Shown: positions 25,696 through 34,638, counted from the stretch's first letter. The stretch: DNA of 64,000 nucleotides from Pseudomonas sp. MPC6 (GCF_006094435.1 NZ_CP034783.1:4305001-4369000), one strand, 5' to 3'. Numbers and translations are program-made. The notes: generated by a model from the sequence alone, not told the origin.

Positions 25696-26489
25696 TTGCC
25701 TTCTCCGATCAATACCCGATCCAGCCCGACCATGCGATCCAGCACCAGCATCAACACCAGGGTGCCGACGATCAGCACCGTGGAGACGGCGGTGATCAAC
25801 GGATCGATGGTCTGGGAAATCTGGTTGTACATGGCCACCGGCAAGGTGGTGGTGCCGGGCGTGGCGACGAACACGGTCATGGTCAGTTCGTCGAAGCTCT
25901 GGATGAAGGCCAGCATCCAGCCGCCGATCACGCCGGTGCGAATCCGTGGCAGGACCACCCGGTGAAAGGCGGTCCAGCGCCGCGCCCCCAGGGACAAGGC
26001 GGCCTGTTCGATGTCGCGCTCCAGGCCGATGGTCGAGGCCAGCGTCAGCCGCAAGGCATAGGGCAGCACCACGATCACATGGGTAATGCTCAGGGCCCAG
26101 AAGGACCCGCCGATCTGCGCCATGGAGAAAAACCGCAGGAACGCAATGCCCAGCACCACCGAGGGAATCATCAGCGGCGACAGCAGGAAACCGGTCAGTG
26201 CGCCGCGCCCCGGAAACTCGTAACGGCTGATCGCCAGTGCCGCCGGGACTGCCAGCAACGTGGCGACGGTGGCCGAGACCAGGCCCAGCTTGAGCGACAG
26301 GAAAAACGCATCGAGCATCTCCTGGTTCTCCAGCAACGCCCGGAACCAGCGCAACGACAGGCCGTCGGTGGGCAGCGACAGGTAACCCTTGTCGGTAAAC
26401 GCCATCGCCATCACCACCAGCAGCGGCGCGACGATGAAGGTGATGAAGAGCAAATGGAACAGCAGCGAGAAAAATCCGTTCTTGTGCAT
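25692..26489 (-). CDS. ABC transporter permease, PotC-like
   Basis: This 265-residue channel subunit has about six membrane segments and an EAA loop (IEQAALSLGARRWTAFHRVV). It follows the PotB-like gene by 6 nt and overlaps the FAD oxidoreductase by 4 nt. With the upstream permease, ATPase and binding protein it forms a complete polyamine/opine-class importer linked to the oxidising enzymes. Confidence 0.9.
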   Translation of the reverse strand: MHKNGFFSLLFHLLFITFIVAPLLVVMAMAFTDKGYLSLPTDGLSLRWFRALLENQEMLDAFFLSLKLGLVSATVATLLAVPAALAISRYEFPGRGALTGFLLSPLMIPSVVLGIAFLRFFSMAQIGGSFWALSITHVIVVLPYALRLTLASTIGLERDIEQAALSLGARRWTAFHRVVLPRIRTGVIGGWMLAFIQSFDELTMTVFVATPGTTTLPVAMYNQISQTIDPLITAVSTVLIVGTLVLMLVLDRMVGLDRVLIGEGK

Positions 26490-26495
26490 GGCGGC

Positions 26496-27368
26496 TTACT
26501 CGAAGACTTGCTTGAAGCGGCGCTCGGCCAGCTTGCTGCAACCCAGGATGATGATCAGGTTGGCGACCAGCAGGAGCATCGCGATGGCGGCACCGAGGGG
26601 CCAGTTGAGGGTGCCGAGGAACTCGTCGTAGGCCGCCGTCGCCACCACTTTCAAGCGTCGCCCGCCGATGATCGCAGGGGTTGCGAAGGCCGACGCCGCC
26701 AGGGCGAAGACAATGATCGAGCCGGAGAGAATGCCGGGCATGATCTGCGGCAGGATGATTCGGCGGAACACCGTCAGGCGCGACGCGCCGAGGGACAACC
26801 CGGCCCATTCCACCTGCAGATCCAGGCGCTGCAGGGTGGCCCACACGGCAATCACCATGAACGGCACCAGCACATGGGTCAGGGCGATGATCACGCCGAC
26901 CTGGGTGAACAGCATCTTCACCGGCTGTTCGGTCATCCCCAACGCCTGCAAGGCATCGTTGATCAGGCCGTTGTTGCCCAGCAGGATCGCCCAGCCGAGC
27001 GTGCGCACCACCACCGAGATCAGCAGCGGCCCCAGCACCACCAGCAGAAACATCGAACGCCAGCGCGGCGCCATGCGCGCAATGATGATGGTTTCCGGCA
27101 CCCCGAGCAGCACGCAGAGGACGGTGACCGCCAGCGCCATGCCGCCGGTGCGCAGGAATATTTCGTGGAAGTAGCCGTCCTTGAACACTTCCAGGTAATT
27201 GCCCAGGCTGTAGACCGGCAACACGCCTTCGGTGTCGCTGAACAGGTTGAGCGACAGCAGCGCGGTCAACAGCAGCGGCACCAGCAACAGCGCGACGAAC
27301 ACCAGCACCGCCGGACCGCTGAGCAACCACGGCGCGGCACCGACGCGTTCGGCATCATACCTGGCCAT
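26496..27368 (-). CDS. ABC transporter permease, PotB-like
   Basis: This 290-residue permease begins at MARYDAERVGAAPW (27368); the open frame upstream to 27437 lies inside the ATPase gene. It shows six hydrophobic segments and an EAA loop (AGLSLGASRLTVFRRIILPQ). It overlaps the ATPase 3' end by 14 nt, consistent with tight coupling in the operon. Confidence 0.89.
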   Translation of the reverse strand: MARYDAERVGAAPWLLSGPAVLVFVALLLVPLLLTALLSLNLFSDTEGVLPVYSLGNYLEVFKDGYFHEIFLRTGGMALAVTVLCVLLGVPETIIIARMAPRWRSMFLLVVLGPLLISVVVRTLGWAILLGNNGLINDALQALGMTEQPVKMLFTQVGVIIALTHVLVPFMVIAVWATLQRLDLQVEWAGLSLGASRLTVFRRIILPQIMPGILSGSIIVFALAASAFATPAIIGGRRLKVVATAAYDEFLGTLNWPLGAAIAMLLLVANLIIILGCSKLAERRFKQVFE

Positions 27369-28428
27369 GGGCGACCTCCCGATCCAGCAGGCGCAGGTCG
27401 TCGTCGGACCAGTCCAACCCGACTTCACTGTTTTCATCCGGCGGTGGCGTGCCCAGGTTGGGCTGGGTCATATGCACCACGCCGAAGCTGGTTTCCACCG
27501 CGATCAGCCACAGGTTGCCGAGGAACACCCGCAAGCGCACGCGCCCGATCAAACGGCCCGTGCCCACCTGGGTCAGGCGGATTTTTTCCGGACGGATATA
27601 GACGTTGACGTCGTTGCCCAGGGAGCGATCTTCGTGGGGCACGTGCAACAGCGTGTCCTTGACCTGCACATGGCAGCACCGATCGTTGCGGGTTTGCACC
27701 GCGCCGGCGAAGGCGTTGGTCTTGCCCAGGAACGCCGAGGCGAATGGCGAGTGCGGCCGTTCGTAGGCTTCGTAGGGCGTATCGATCTGCACGATCCGGC
27801 CTTTTTGCATCACGGCGATGCGGTCGCTCATGGTCATGGCCTCGACCTGGTCGTGGGTCACCAGAATCGTGGTGATGCCCAGGTCGCGCTGGATCGCCCG
27901 CAATTCGATGTGCATCTCTTCGCGCAGCTTGGCGTCGAGGTTGGACATGGGCTCGTCGAGCAGCAACAGGTTCGGTCGAATCGCCAGGGCCCGGGCGATG
28001 GCGACCCGTTGCCGCTGCCCGCCGGACAGCGCCTTGGGATAACGCTCGCCGAGACCGCCAAGGCGCACCAGGTCCAGCGCTTCATCGATGCGCTTGCTGC
28101 GCTCGGCCTTGGGCACGCCGCGCATCTCCAGGCCGAAACTGATGTTCTGCGCCACCGTCATGTGCGGGAACAACGCGTAGCTTTGAAAGACGATGCCCAG
28201 GCCGCGCTGCTCGGGACGCACATGGGTGATGTCGCGCCCATCGAGGACGATGCGCCCTTCGGTGGGCTGGACGAAGCCGGCGATGGATTGCAGGGTGGTG
28301 GTCTTGCCGCAGCCGGAAGGGCCGAGCAAGGCGATGAATTCGCCGTGGCGGACTTCCAGGTTCAAGCCGTCGATGGCCCTGAAACTGCCATAGGTCTTGA
28401 CGATGCCTTCAAGGGTGAGAAATGCCAT
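27355..28428 (-). CDS. ABC transporter ATP-binding protein, PotA-like
   Basis: This 357-residue ATPase has Walker [10 protein letters not shown], signature LSGGQRQR, Walker B LLLLDEPMSNLD and switch VTHDQVEA. A C-terminal TOBE domain includes YIRPEKIRLTQVG. It serves the importer encoded by its neighbours. It starts 69 nt after the binding-protein stop. Compared with the importer at 10.8-14.6 kb it is a separate paralogue, so the window encodes two full PotABCD-class systems. Confidence 0.92.
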   Translation of the reverse strand: MAFLTLEGIVKTYGSFRAIDGLNLEVRHGEFIALLGPSGCGKTTTLQSIAGFVQPTEGRIVLDGRDITHVRPEQRGLGIVFQSYALFPHMTVAQNISFGLEMRGVPKAERSKRIDEALDLVRLGGLGERYPKALSGGQRQRVAIARALAIRPNLLLLDEPMSNLDAKLREEMHIELRAIQRDLGITTILVTHDQVEAMTMSDRIAVMQKGRIVQIDTPYEAYERPHSPFASAFLGKTNAFAGAVQTRNDRCCHVQVKDTLLHVPHEDRSLGNDVNVYIRPEKIRLTQVGTGRLIGRVRLRVFLGNLWLIAVETSFGVVHMTQPNLGTPPPDENSEVGLDWSDDDLRLLDREVAHGQV

Positions 28429-28497
28429 GGGCTTGCCACGCAGGCGCGGGCCTGCGTCTCCAGAAAGAGGTCGGGAAGGATCGGAGCCAGTGCGCGG

Positions 28498-29574
28498 CTA
28501 GCGTTCGACCGTGCGGTTCCAGCGCGTCGTCCATTCGCTGCGCTGCTGGTTGATCGTGTCCCAATCGACCTTGATCAGCGCGTTGACCTTCTCCGGGCCA
28601 TAGGGCATGCGCGCGGCGATGTCCGGTGCGAGGGTGACGGTCTGATTGACCGGGGCGAAGCCGTTTTCCCGGGCCTGGATGGTCTGCACTTCAGGCGACA
28701 GCACGTACTGGATGAATTGCTGCGACAGTTCCGGCTGCGCGTTGGGCGTGATGCCGCAGGCGGCGATCTGCAAGGCGATGCCGCCCTCTTTCGGGTAGAT
28801 GAATTTCAGCGGAAAACCGGTGCCCTGCAACGCCACCGCACGACCGCTGCCGTACACCGCCATGACCACGTCGCCGTTCTGCATCATGCCGTCCATCTCA
28901 CCCGGCGCCGAGACCCAGGCCAGGACGTTGGGGCCGATTTCGTCTTTCAGCGCCTTGAAGCCCGGGTCGATATTCTTTTCGCCACCGCCGCGCAGACGGG
29001 CCATTTCCACCAGGGTGTGCAGGCCATAGGTGTTGGTCACCGGCGGCATGCCCAGCAGTTGCTTGTAGCGCGGGTCGGTGAGGTTCTCCCAGGAGTCCGG
29101 CGCGGCCCAGCCGCGCTTCTTGAACGCCTCTTCGTTGTAGCCGATGCCCGTGGCGACCACGCCGACCCCGGTCGCTTCAGGGCTGAGCCGCGCCAGCGGA
29201 TAGAGGTCCTTGTAGACCGGTGCGTCGCTGAGTTTTTCGCACAGGCCCAGTTGCAGCGCCTGGTACATCGGCCCGTCGTCCATCATCGCGACGTTGATCT
29301 GCTGGCGCCCCTTCTGCGCTTGCAGTTTGGCCAGGGTTTCGGTGGAGTTGCCGGCGACGTACACCACTTTGACGTTGTGCTGCTTCTCGAACGCGGGGAT
29401 GACTTTGGTCTTGTACATCTGCTCGGTGGAACCGCCGACTCCGGCGACATACAGCGTCGGCTCGGCGAACGCGGCGCCACTGCCCAGCCCGACAAGGGCG
29501 ACAGCGACAGCAGTGGCAATGCGGGTCAGGGGGCGAAACGACGGCGTGATCAAGGTCGATTTATAGTTATTCAC
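28498..29574 (-). CDS. ABC transporter substrate-binding protein (PotD/opine-like)
   Basis: This 358-residue periplasmic protein has an N-terminal signal peptide ending near GSGAAFAEPTLYVAG. The binding-protein body contains AFEKQHNVKVVYVAGNSTET, GIGYNEEAFKKRGWAAPDSW and GEMDGMMQNGDVVMAVYGSG. It is the first gene of the nine-gene operon and faces the LysR regulator across 222 bp. The ligand is unknown; the downstream amine-oxidising flavoenzymes favour an opine, hydroxyproline-like or other secondary amine. Confidence 0.87.
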   Translation of the reverse strand: MNNYKSTLITPSFRPLTRIATAVAVALVGLGSGAAFAEPTLYVAGVGGSTEQMYKTKVIPAFEKQHNVKVVYVAGNSTETLAKLQAQKGRQQINVAMMDDGPMYQALQLGLCEKLSDAPVYKDLYPLARLSPEATGVGVVATGIGYNEEAFKKRGWAAPDSWENLTDPRYKQLLGMPPVTNTYGLHTLVEMARLRGGGEKNIDPGFKALKDEIGPNVLAWVSAPGEMDGMMQNGDVVMAVYGSGRAVALQGTGFPLKFIYPKEGGIALQIAACGITPNAQPELSQQFIQYVLSPEVQTIQARENGFAPVNQTVTLAPDIAARMPYGPEKVNALIKVDWDTINQQRSEWTTRWNRTVER

Positions 29575-29796
29575 AGACTATCTCCGAAGTGCGTGGGGCA
29601 GATCGAACAATGCGTCAGTTGCTTCGGCGTCAATCGAAGCCATGCAGCGCGCTGCATGTTCCCGGTGAATACATCACGGGATGGCGCATCTTCATGTGCG
29701 CTATGGGTTGCTGGTCTGGAGTATTGCGAGGCACTATCCATGTGGTCAAATCACAATATCCGGGTTAGTTATTCATATTTGATATGGAAGGTCGGG
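29575..29796. promoter_or_regulatory. Divergent promoter region of the flavoenzyme operon and its LysR regulator
   Basis: This is a 222-bp intergenic region between two divergent genes. The AT-rich part near 29745-29785 holds TTATTCATATTTGATAT, a plausible LysR half-site area. No clean T-N11-A palindrome or promoter boxes could be fixed by eye. Confidence 0.45.
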
Positions 29797-30693
29797 ATGA
29801 ACCTCAGGCAGATCGAAGCATTCCGCAGCGTCATGCGCTTGGGCTCCATGACCGCCGCGGCAGAAGTGCTGTACACCTCGCAGCCCAACGTCAGCCGGCT
29901 GATAGCCCAGCTGGAACTGAGCACCGGGCTGACCCTGTTCAAGCGCGCAGGCGTGCGGCTGATCCCGACGCAGGAGGGGCAGGCGTTTTTTCATGAGGTG
30001 GAACGCGCCTATGTCGGCCTCGACAGCCTCAAGCACTCGGCGAAGAACATCCGCAACCTGGGCACCGGACGCTTGCGCGTCGCGGCAGTGCCTTCGACCG
30101 GCATGAGCGTGCTGCCCGGGGTGATCAAGCACTTCACCGATACTCGCCCGGAGCTCACGGTGTCATTGCACGTGAACTCCTCGCCCACCGTGGAGCAATG
30201 GGTCAAATCGCAGTTCTGCGACATCGGCATCGTGGTGCACCCCGGCGACGTCAACAGCCAACAGGTCGAGTTGCTCGCCGAGATAGCGGGCGTGTGCGTG
30301 TTGCCTCGCTCACACCCGCTGGCTGAACGCGCGCAGATCACCTTCGCCGACCTCGAAGGGCAACCGTTCATTTCGCTCTGTCATGGCGATGGCACCCGCT
30401 CGTTGGTCGATGGTTTGTTCGAGCAGGCAGGCGTCGAGCGGGTGATGGCCGTCGAAGCGCAGTACAGCGCAATCAATTGCGAAATGGTCGCGCTGGGCAT
30501 GGGCATCACCCTCGCCCACCCATTGGTGGCCAAGGATTATCGGCATCGGGACATCGTGATCAGACCGTTCAGGCCGGACATCCTGCTGCCGACCTACGTG
30601 ATCTGGCCGAGCGCGCCCACGCGCACGCGACTGGCCGAGGAATTTGTCGATACGCTGAAGGGGTATTACAGGGACGCTGTCGACGCCGTTTAA
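29797..30693 (+). CDS. LysR-family regulator, OccR/NocR-like
   Basis: This 298-residue regulator starts MNLRQIEAFRSVM and has the winged helix-turn-helix GSMTAAAEVLYTSQPNVSRL. These closely follow the OccR/NocR opine regulators. The effector domain starts around residue 92 (LRVAAVPSTGMSVLPGVI). The start at 29797 gives normal length; a long upstream frame on this strand is only antisense to the ABC genes. It is divergent from the importer/flavoenzyme operon and likely activates it in response to the imported amine. Confidence 0.88.
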   Translation: MNLRQIEAFRSVMRLGSMTAAAEVLYTSQPNVSRLIAQLELSTGLTLFKRAGVRLIPTQEGQAFFHEVERAYVGLDSLKHSAKNIRNLGTGRLRVAAVPSTGMSVLPGVIKHFTDTRPELTVSLHVNSSPTVEQWVKSQFCDIGIVVHPGDVNSQQVELLAEIAGVCVLPRSHPLAERAQITFADLEGQPFISLCHGDGTRSLVDGLFEQAGVERVMAVEAQYSAINCEMVALGMGITLAHPLVAKDYRHRDIVIRPFRPDILLPTYVIWPSAPTRTRLAEEFVDTLKGYYRDAVDAV

Positions 30694-30725
30694 AAGCACG
30701 CCGAACCTGCGCCCCTCCGGTCATT

Positions 30726-31898
30726 TCACATTGTTGCGACCATGGCCATCAGTCGACTCGCACCTGCCATTCGCCGGGTGTCGGTAAAAGGTGTCCACTT
30801 ATGACCACCTTCTATCGCCAACGGCTGGCCGACCAGACGGAGCTTGCCGTCCCCGACCTTTTGCACGGAGCCATCGACTCGATACTGACCGGGCGTCATG
30901 CCGAACCAGCGGATGCACGCTTTGTGGAAACTGCTGTGGTCGTGGAACCCGAGCGCGTGGGTCACGTGCTTCATATTGAAATGGGAATACCGCAGGTAGA
31001 AGTCGGCCAACTGCCGACGTACATCGTTGAGCACGTCCTTGAACTGCGCGCCATCCTTCTCCAGTGCCCGTTGCAACGTGCGCTTGCTGATGTTCAGCGC
31101 AGTGGCTATCGATTCCATATCACACTGCCCCTGCCCCTGACTCAGGCGTTCGGTGATCAATGCCCGAATCCTGCAGACAATGGTGAAGCCGTACAGCTGG
31201 TCCAGCTGAGCTTCGGCAAAACTGTCATGCAGTACAGCCAGCGACTCGTTGGCCATGCTCAACGGACGCAGAAGCTCCTGGCCATCGAACAGGATGCTGT
31301 CGTAGGCCGCCCCGAAACGCAGTTCATTGCCAAACAGCCGCTGATGCTCCGAGATGTCTTCAGGCTCCGGATAGGTAAACTCCACGCGTAACGGTTTCGG
31401 CAACCTGCCGCCCGTCAGCCAATTACAGAATCCCAGCAGCGACGCGAGTCCGGCATCGCTGTACTGCCGCGGCTTGACCGAGTCGCATTGGTGATCCAGC
31501 CCGGCCAGTCGGAAATTCTGCCCTTCCTGCCCCAAAAACAGGCTGAGGCCAGAGCTGATCAATGGGCTGAAACGCACCAGGCGTTCGAGCGCCCGCTTCA
31601 GGTTCATGCTGGACATCATCGAGTACCCCACGACCTGGAAGTTACCCGGATGTACATGGTCGTAGGCTTTCAGTCCAATATTCGCATCACCAGACGCCTG
31701 CGCTGCCAACGCCCAAAGACGGTAGATGACACTTCGTTCATAGAAGGCATGCTGCTGGCTCAGAACTGCCAGATTCAGCCCCGCTTCCCGGGATAATTCG
31801 ATCACATCCAAGCCTTCAGCCGAGAGCGTATTCACCAACACATTGGTATAGCCTGTACCCACTCTATACATGACGACCTCAAAAACCTGTTGAACCAC
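30726..31898 (-). CDS. AraC-family regulator with arabinose-binding-type N-terminus (OruR-like)
   Basis: This 390-residue AraC regulator is of the kind represented by OruR and ArgR-like proteins. It has a long N-terminal sensor region and a C-terminal DNA-binding domain (MESIATALNISKRTLQRALE, then THALGFHDHSSFHKACIRWFG). After the usual end at GMTPGQYR there is an extension of about 45 residues (ending MAMVATM), which may be a readthrough tail created by a lost stop. It is convergent with the LysR gene. The target is unknown, and no catabolic operon is adjacent on its upstream side. Confidence 0.8.
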   Translation of the reverse strand: MVQQVFEVVMYRVGTGYTNVLVNTLSAEGLDVIELSREAGLNLAVLSQQHAFYERSVIYRLWALAAQASGDANIGLKAYDHVHPGNFQVVGYSMMSSMNLKRALERLVRFSPLISSGLSLFLGQEGQNFRLAGLDHQCDSVKPRQYSDAGLASLLGFCNWLTGGRLPKPLRVEFTYPEPEDISEHQRLFGNELRFGAAYDSILFDGQELLRPLSMANESLAVLHDSFAEAQLDQLYGFTIVCRIRALITERLSQGQGQCDMESIATALNISKRTLQRALEKDGAQFKDVLNDVRRQLADFYLRYSHFNMKHVTHALGFHDHSSFHKACIRWFGMTPGQYRVDGSVQKVGDGKLRLVGQPLAIEGGHKWTPFTDTRRMAGASRLMAMVATM

Positions 31899-32130
31899 GC
31901 TTTCTTTCGTGAACCATTGAATTTGCTGTGAAATTCATCTTAATGGCCATTCATTACAAGGCCGTTATGCTTGATGTCAAAGACGACCCACGGCCAGCGT
32001 AGACCCGAAATCCCGATGTCGCCAAAATAAGCCACAATCAGCGATCCAGACGGCTTTTTTGAAGCGAGCCTGCTCGAAAAAAAGTTCGATAATCGGCGAA
32101 TTTGATTGATTGACTGTGTACAAATCCGAA

Positions 32131-32174
32131 CTGGCTCCACCTGAACACATCCCTGGCTCCACGTGAACGCATCC
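32131..32174. repeat. Two tandem 22-bp repeats, insertion-sequence-end-like
   Basis: CTGGCTCCACCTGAACACAT plus CC at 32131-32152 is repeated as CTGGCTCCACGTGAACGCAT plus CC at 32153-32174 with two mismatches. Closely spaced terminal repeats of this size occur at ends of IS21-family elements. No transposase is nearby, so this would be a leftover end. That interpretation is tentative. Confidence 0.5.
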
Positions 32175-32178
32175 CCCC

Positions 32179-32224
32179 GTAGGAGCTGTCTCGCGAAGCG
32201 AGGCTGCGATCTTTTGATCTTGCC
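32179..32224. repeat. REP-like element (type A), copy 2
   Basis: GTAGGAGCTGTCTCGCGAAG leads into CGAGGCTGCGATCTTTTGAT and CTTGCC. It matches 5801-5846 apart from four central bases. Here the TCGC-GAA-GCGA hairpin core is intact. Confidence 0.8.
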
Positions 32225-32252
32225 TCCCAGCGATCCCGAGAAGACCCAAAGA

Positions 32253-32942
32253 TCAGGGCTGGCGCGCAGCGCTGCGAGTCCCGGCAAACGCGCTAGTACC
32301 CAGCCAGCCCCACAGGTTTTGCGCATCCTGCGCGGCGCCGTCGACCCGCAGCTCTTTCGACTGAAGCACCTCCTGCGGTGTACGGTCGCCGGTCCACACC
32401 TCGGTCAGCGCGCGCACGCTGGAGTCCACGACGAGCGTCAGTTCGCGACCGGGGTCGTCGCGGCACAGGTCTGCCACTCCCGCTTCGACCACGAGCCACC
32501 ACACTCGCTCGCCGGGCCGCGCGTCGCGGAAATTGAAATGGATCACCACCGGTCGGGACGGGAAGGTTTCGATGCGCACGAACCGGCGCACGTCCCACAT
32601 CAGCAGGCCCGCGTCGAGTTCGTCTTCACGAAGGCGACTGCCGATCCAGCGCGCGCCCCAATGGCCCAGCGCCATGATGATCGGGCGCAATTCCTCGCCC
32701 GCCTCGGTCAGGCTGTACTCCCAGACTTTGCCGGCGGCCGTGCGATGCACCACGCCGATTTCTTCCAGATGGCGCAGCCGCTGGGCCAGCAGGCCGGTGG
32801 AGATCCGGGGCACGCCGCGGTGCAGTTCGTTGAAGCGCTTGCTGCCGCACAGCAGTTCGCGCACGACCAAAGGTGTCCAGCGCTCGCACAGGGCCTGCGC
32901 ACCGCGCGCGACCGTGCAGAACTGACCATAGTTCTCTTCCAT
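32253..32942 (-). CDS. HxlR-family regulator with SCP2-like C-terminal domain
   Basis: This 229-residue protein starts at 32942 (MEENYGQFCTVARGAQAL). It has an HxlR winged helix to about residue 105 (LCERWTPLVVRELL, RISTGLLAQRLRHLEEIGVV, AGKVWEYSLTEAG). About 120 further residues (HFNFRDARPGERVWWLVVEA onward) resemble the SCP2/sterol-carrier-like domain seen in some HxlR regulators. It faces the nitrilase gene across about 100 bp and is its likely regulator. An open frame extending to 33065 overlaps the nitrilase and is not used. Confidence 0.86.
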   Translation of the reverse strand: MEENYGQFCTVARGAQALCERWTPLVVRELLCGSKRFNELHRGVPRISTGLLAQRLRHLEEIGVVHRTAAGKVWEYSLTEAGEELRPIIMALGHWGARWIGSRLREDELDAGLLMWDVRRFVRIETFPSRPVVIHFNFRDARPGERVWWLVVEAGVADLCRDDPGRELTLVVDSSVRALTEVWTGDRTPQEVLQSKELRVDGAAQDAQNLWGWLGTSAFAGTRSAARQP

Positions 32943-33045
32943 CAGCGGACTCCGCAACCGCAACGCTTCAGATTCTGAACTGGCCCCTGGACTTTCCCAC
33001 GCGCACGCTGAAGCCTTCGCAAGCCAATCGCTAAAGGAGAACGCC

Positions 33046-33987
33046 ATGACCAAGGTAGCCATCATTCAGCGCCCGCCCGTGCTGCTCGATCGCAGCGCGA
33101 CGATCGCCCGGGCCGTGCAATCGGTCGCCGAAGCTGCGGCGGCGAGCGCCTCGCTGATCGTTTTGCCCGAATCCTTCATACCAGGTTACCCGTCATGGAT
33201 CTGGCGGCTGGCGGCGGGAACGGACGGGGCTGTCATGGGCCAGTTGCACACGCGGCTGCTGGCCAACGCCGTCGATATCGCGAACGGTGACCTCAGCCCG
33301 TTGTGCGAGGCCGCCAGCGCTCACGCCGTGACGATCGTGTGCGGTATCGATGAATGCGACCGGCGCAATGGCGGCGGTACGCTCTACAACAGCGTAGTCG
33401 TAATCGGCCCCGACGGCGAAGTGCTCAACCGCCACCGCAAGCTGATGCCAACCAATCCCGAGCGCATGGTGCATGGCTTCGGTGATGCATCCGGGTTGCG
33501 CACGGTCGATACACCGGTCGGCCGCGTGGGTACGCTCATCTGCTGGGAAAACTACATGCCGCTGGCCCGCTATTCCCTATATGCCCAAGGGGTGGAGATC
33601 TACGTCGCCCCCACCTACGACACGGGCGACGGCTGGATCAGCACCCTGCGCCACATCGCACTCGAAGGCCGCTGTTGGGTGCTCGGCAGCGGCACCGTAC
33701 TGCGCGGCAGTGACATCCCCGACGACTTTCCGGCCCGTGCGCAGCTGTTTGCCGATCCGGACGAATGGATCAACGACGGCGACTCGGTGGTGGTCAGTCC
33801 TCAAGGCCGGGTCGTGGCCGGTCCGCTGCACCGCGAGGCTGGCATTCTGTATGCGGACATCGACGTCGCACTCGTGGCACCCGCGCGACGGGCGCTCGAC
33901 GTCACCGGGCACTACGCGCGCCCGGATATTTTCGACCTCCAGGTACGACGCACGCCGGCGACAGCGGTGCGCTACATCGACGAGTGA
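33046..33987 (+). CDS. Nitrilase (carbon-nitrogen hydrolase)
   Basis: This 313-residue enzyme belongs to the nitrilase branch that converts a nitrile to a carboxylate and ammonia. The catalytic triad is present: Glu42 in LPESFIPGYP, Lys132 in RHRKLMPT and Cys166 in LICWENYMPL. The CWENYMP form is typical of true nitrilases rather than amidases. An AAAGGAGA ribosome site precedes the ATG. It is divergent from the HxlR regulator. The preferred substrate (arylaceto-, aliphatic or aromatic nitrile) cannot be read from the sequence. Confidence 0.9.
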   Translation: MTKVAIIQRPPVLLDRSATIARAVQSVAEAAAASASLIVLPESFIPGYPSWIWRLAAGTDGAVMGQLHTRLLANAVDIANGDLSPLCEAASAHAVTIVCGIDECDRRNGGGTLYNSVVVIGPDGEVLNRHRKLMPTNPERMVHGFGDASGLRTVDTPVGRVGTLICWENYMPLARYSLYAQGVEIYVAPTYDTGDGWISTLRHIALEGRCWVLGSGTVLRGSDIPDDFPARAQLFADPDEWINDGDSVVVSPQGRVVAGPLHREAGILYADIDVALVAPARRALDVTGHYARPDIFDLQVRRTPATAVRYIDE

Positions 33988-34059
33988 AGTCAGGCAAGGT
34001 TCCGGCGATCCATGCCCTCTGCGGCGGTATCGCTTGACCAATGATCGAGGAGTCATGCA

Positions 34060-34494
34060 ATGAACAATGAACGGTCGTACCAGGGCAGTTGTTTTTGCGG
34101 CGCAGTCGAATTCACCGTCCGCGGCGAGCCCGCCGCGATGGGCTATTGCCACTGCGAATCCTGTCGGCACTGGTCGGCAGGGCCAGTGAATGCCTTCACC
34201 CTGTGGAAACCCGAGGCGCTGCAAGTGACTCGGGGGGCAGACAACATCGGCACCTACAACAAGACAGCGCAGAGTTACCGCAGGTGGTGCAAGACGTGCG
34301 GCGGGCACCTCTTCACCGAACACCCGGGGATGGGGCTGATCGACGTGTATGCCGCGCTGATCCCGGAGCTCGCCTACTCGCCAGGCGTTCACGTGCACTA
34401 TCAGGAGACCGTGCTGCGCATCAAGGATGGGTTGCCCAAGCTGAAGGATGTCCCCAAGGAACTGGGGGGATCGGGCATCAGCCTGGACGAATAA
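34060..34494 (+). CDS. GFA/CENP-V-family zinc protein
   Basis: This 144-residue protein has the zinc-binding layout of the GFA family: GSCFCGAVEF, YCHCESCRHW and WCKTCGGHLF. Family members include glutathione-dependent formaldehyde-activating enzymes, but most are uncharacterised. It follows the nitrilase by 72 nt on the same strand and could be co-transcribed. Any link to nitrile metabolism is speculative. Confidence 0.88.
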   Translation: MNNERSYQGSCFCGAVEFTVRGEPAAMGYCHCESCRHWSAGPVNAFTLWKPEALQVTRGADNIGTYNKTAQSYRRWCKTCGGHLFTEHPGMGLIDVYAALIPELAYSPGVHVHYQETVLRIKDGLPKLKDVPKELGGSGISLDE

Positions 34495-34638
34495 CGCAAG
34501 GCTGGCGGGCGGGCGGTCAGTGATCCATCCGATATTCACTACGCCCGCCCTGCGCCCGGCTATGATCTACAGGATCCAGCCTCGCCGACGGTCGTTGCTG
34601 CGACCCGTCCCGCTTTTTCTTCCCCCGGGAGAAGCGCC

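Larger units (their letters stand above)
31899..32252. other. Intergenic region with repeat remnants
   Basis: This 354-bp stretch has no supportable gene. The first 230 bp are AT-rich and include the AraC promoter side. It then carries a 22-bp tandem repeat (32131-32174) and a type A REP (32179-32224). It appears to be a scar region between unrelated gene groups. Confidence 0.6.

Noticed and set aside
24553..27330. 925-codon minus-strand open frame
   Set aside because: The first 540 codons are an out-of-frame reading of the two permease genes. Only the part from 25695 encodes the FAD oxidoreductase.
25962..27608. 548-codon plus-strand open frame over the permeases
   Set aside because: Low-complexity, His/Gln/Arg-rich product antisense to clear membrane-protein genes; a GC-driven shadow.
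27232..30693. 1153-codon plus-strand open frame running into the LysR gene
   Set aside because: It is antisense to the ABC ATPase and binding-protein genes for most of its length and only becomes meaningful at 29797, where the LysR start with normal length is found.
31940..32326. Minus-strand frames in the 32-kb intergenic region
   Set aside because: They cover REP and tandem-repeat sequence and show no recognisable protein.
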